Assembly: GCA_963816435.1 (NCBI GenBank)
Contig: CAWFKS010000020.1
Coordinates: 1-64,000 of the forward strand
DNA: 64,000 nucleotides
Reading direction: 5' to 3'
Source: CAWFKS01 sp963816435
GTDB lineage: Bacteria; Pseudomonadota; Alphaproteobacteria; Rhizobiales; Rhizobiaceae
Shown here: piece after piece, positions 63,985 to 64,000 of the stretch
Layout of the letters: each line of letters starts with the position of its first letter
Numbering within the stretch: position 1 is the first letter of the stretch
Position numbers and translations under genes: made by a program
The notes under the pieces: model-generated
Told to the model about the DNA's origin: nothing
The model's database searches: none
The model's input: only the letters and a program-made list of their open reading frames with translations

Positions 63985-64000
63985 ATGAACAGCACGCTTC
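63985..64000 (+). CDS. Start of a gene cut by the window end (possibly aconitate hydratase)
   Basis: ATG at 63985 is preceded by AAAGGGGGAG, a strong Shine-Dalgarno, and begins MNSTL before the window ends. In several Rhizobiales the gene divergent from DUF1223 is acnA, whose product starts in a similar way. That is synteny, not sequence proof. Confidence 0.4.

Overview
The window looks like chromosomal DNA of a high-GC alphaproteobacterium of the Rhizobiales, most like the Mesorhizobium / Phyllobacteriaceae group. The signs are the blocks BolA - J-domain protein - cobS - cobT, ffh - chorismate mutase - rpsP and rlmN - IalB-like, together with DUF1236, DUF2794 and DUF1223 proteins and two-hairpin intergenic repeats of a rhizobial kind. 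No rRNA, tRNA or CRISPR was found.

Layout. 0-3 kb: a NarL/LuxR-type two-component pair, a Gly/Asn-repeat exported protein and an exported APGQ-repeat protein. 3.1-19.5 kb: a catabolic region with a ZIP transporter, a three-part TRAP transporter, an SDR, an HpaI-type aldolase, a LigI-like amidohydrolase, an NTF2-like protein, an IclR regulator, a bicupin, a 3-hydroxyisobutyrate-dehydrogenase-like enzyme, a TAXI-TRAP system, a LigW-like decarboxylase and a flavin monooxygenase. This looks like uptake and breakdown of an aromatic or carboxylic acid, but no standard ring-cleavage enzyme is visible. 19.6-20.8 kb: small proteins. 20.5-28 kb: a GcvT-like protein, two PYROXD2-like oxidoreductases, a phosphoethanolamine-methyltransferase-like enzyme, a BetI-like regulator and an orphan PotD-like binding protein. 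28-48 kb: mostly housekeeping (BolA, cobST, rpmB, rpsP, ffh, argG, rlmN) mixed with envelope proteins. 48-58 kb: IalB-like protein, small enzymes, an FtsX-type ABC exporter, Bax-inhibitor-1 family protein and an acetyltransferase. 58.3-62.1 kb: an AT-richer gene of unknown family and an IS66-family element with perfect 8-bp target duplications. 62.2-64 kb: DUF2794 and DUF1223 proteins and the first codons of another gene.

A cross-cutting feature is that several conserved genes (TAXI-TRAP permease, J-domain protein, rlmN, thpR, an SGNH esterase, an ABC permease, and the IS66 genes) are interrupted by small indels. Outside the IS they are all best explained as extra bases, which points to consensus errors rather than gene decay. 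Regulatory signals include two matched EcfG-like promoters before the two DUF1236 genes, a BetI-type operator candidate, several intrinsic terminators (one 28-bp terminator occurs twice) and three copies of a repeat whose hairpin arms covary.
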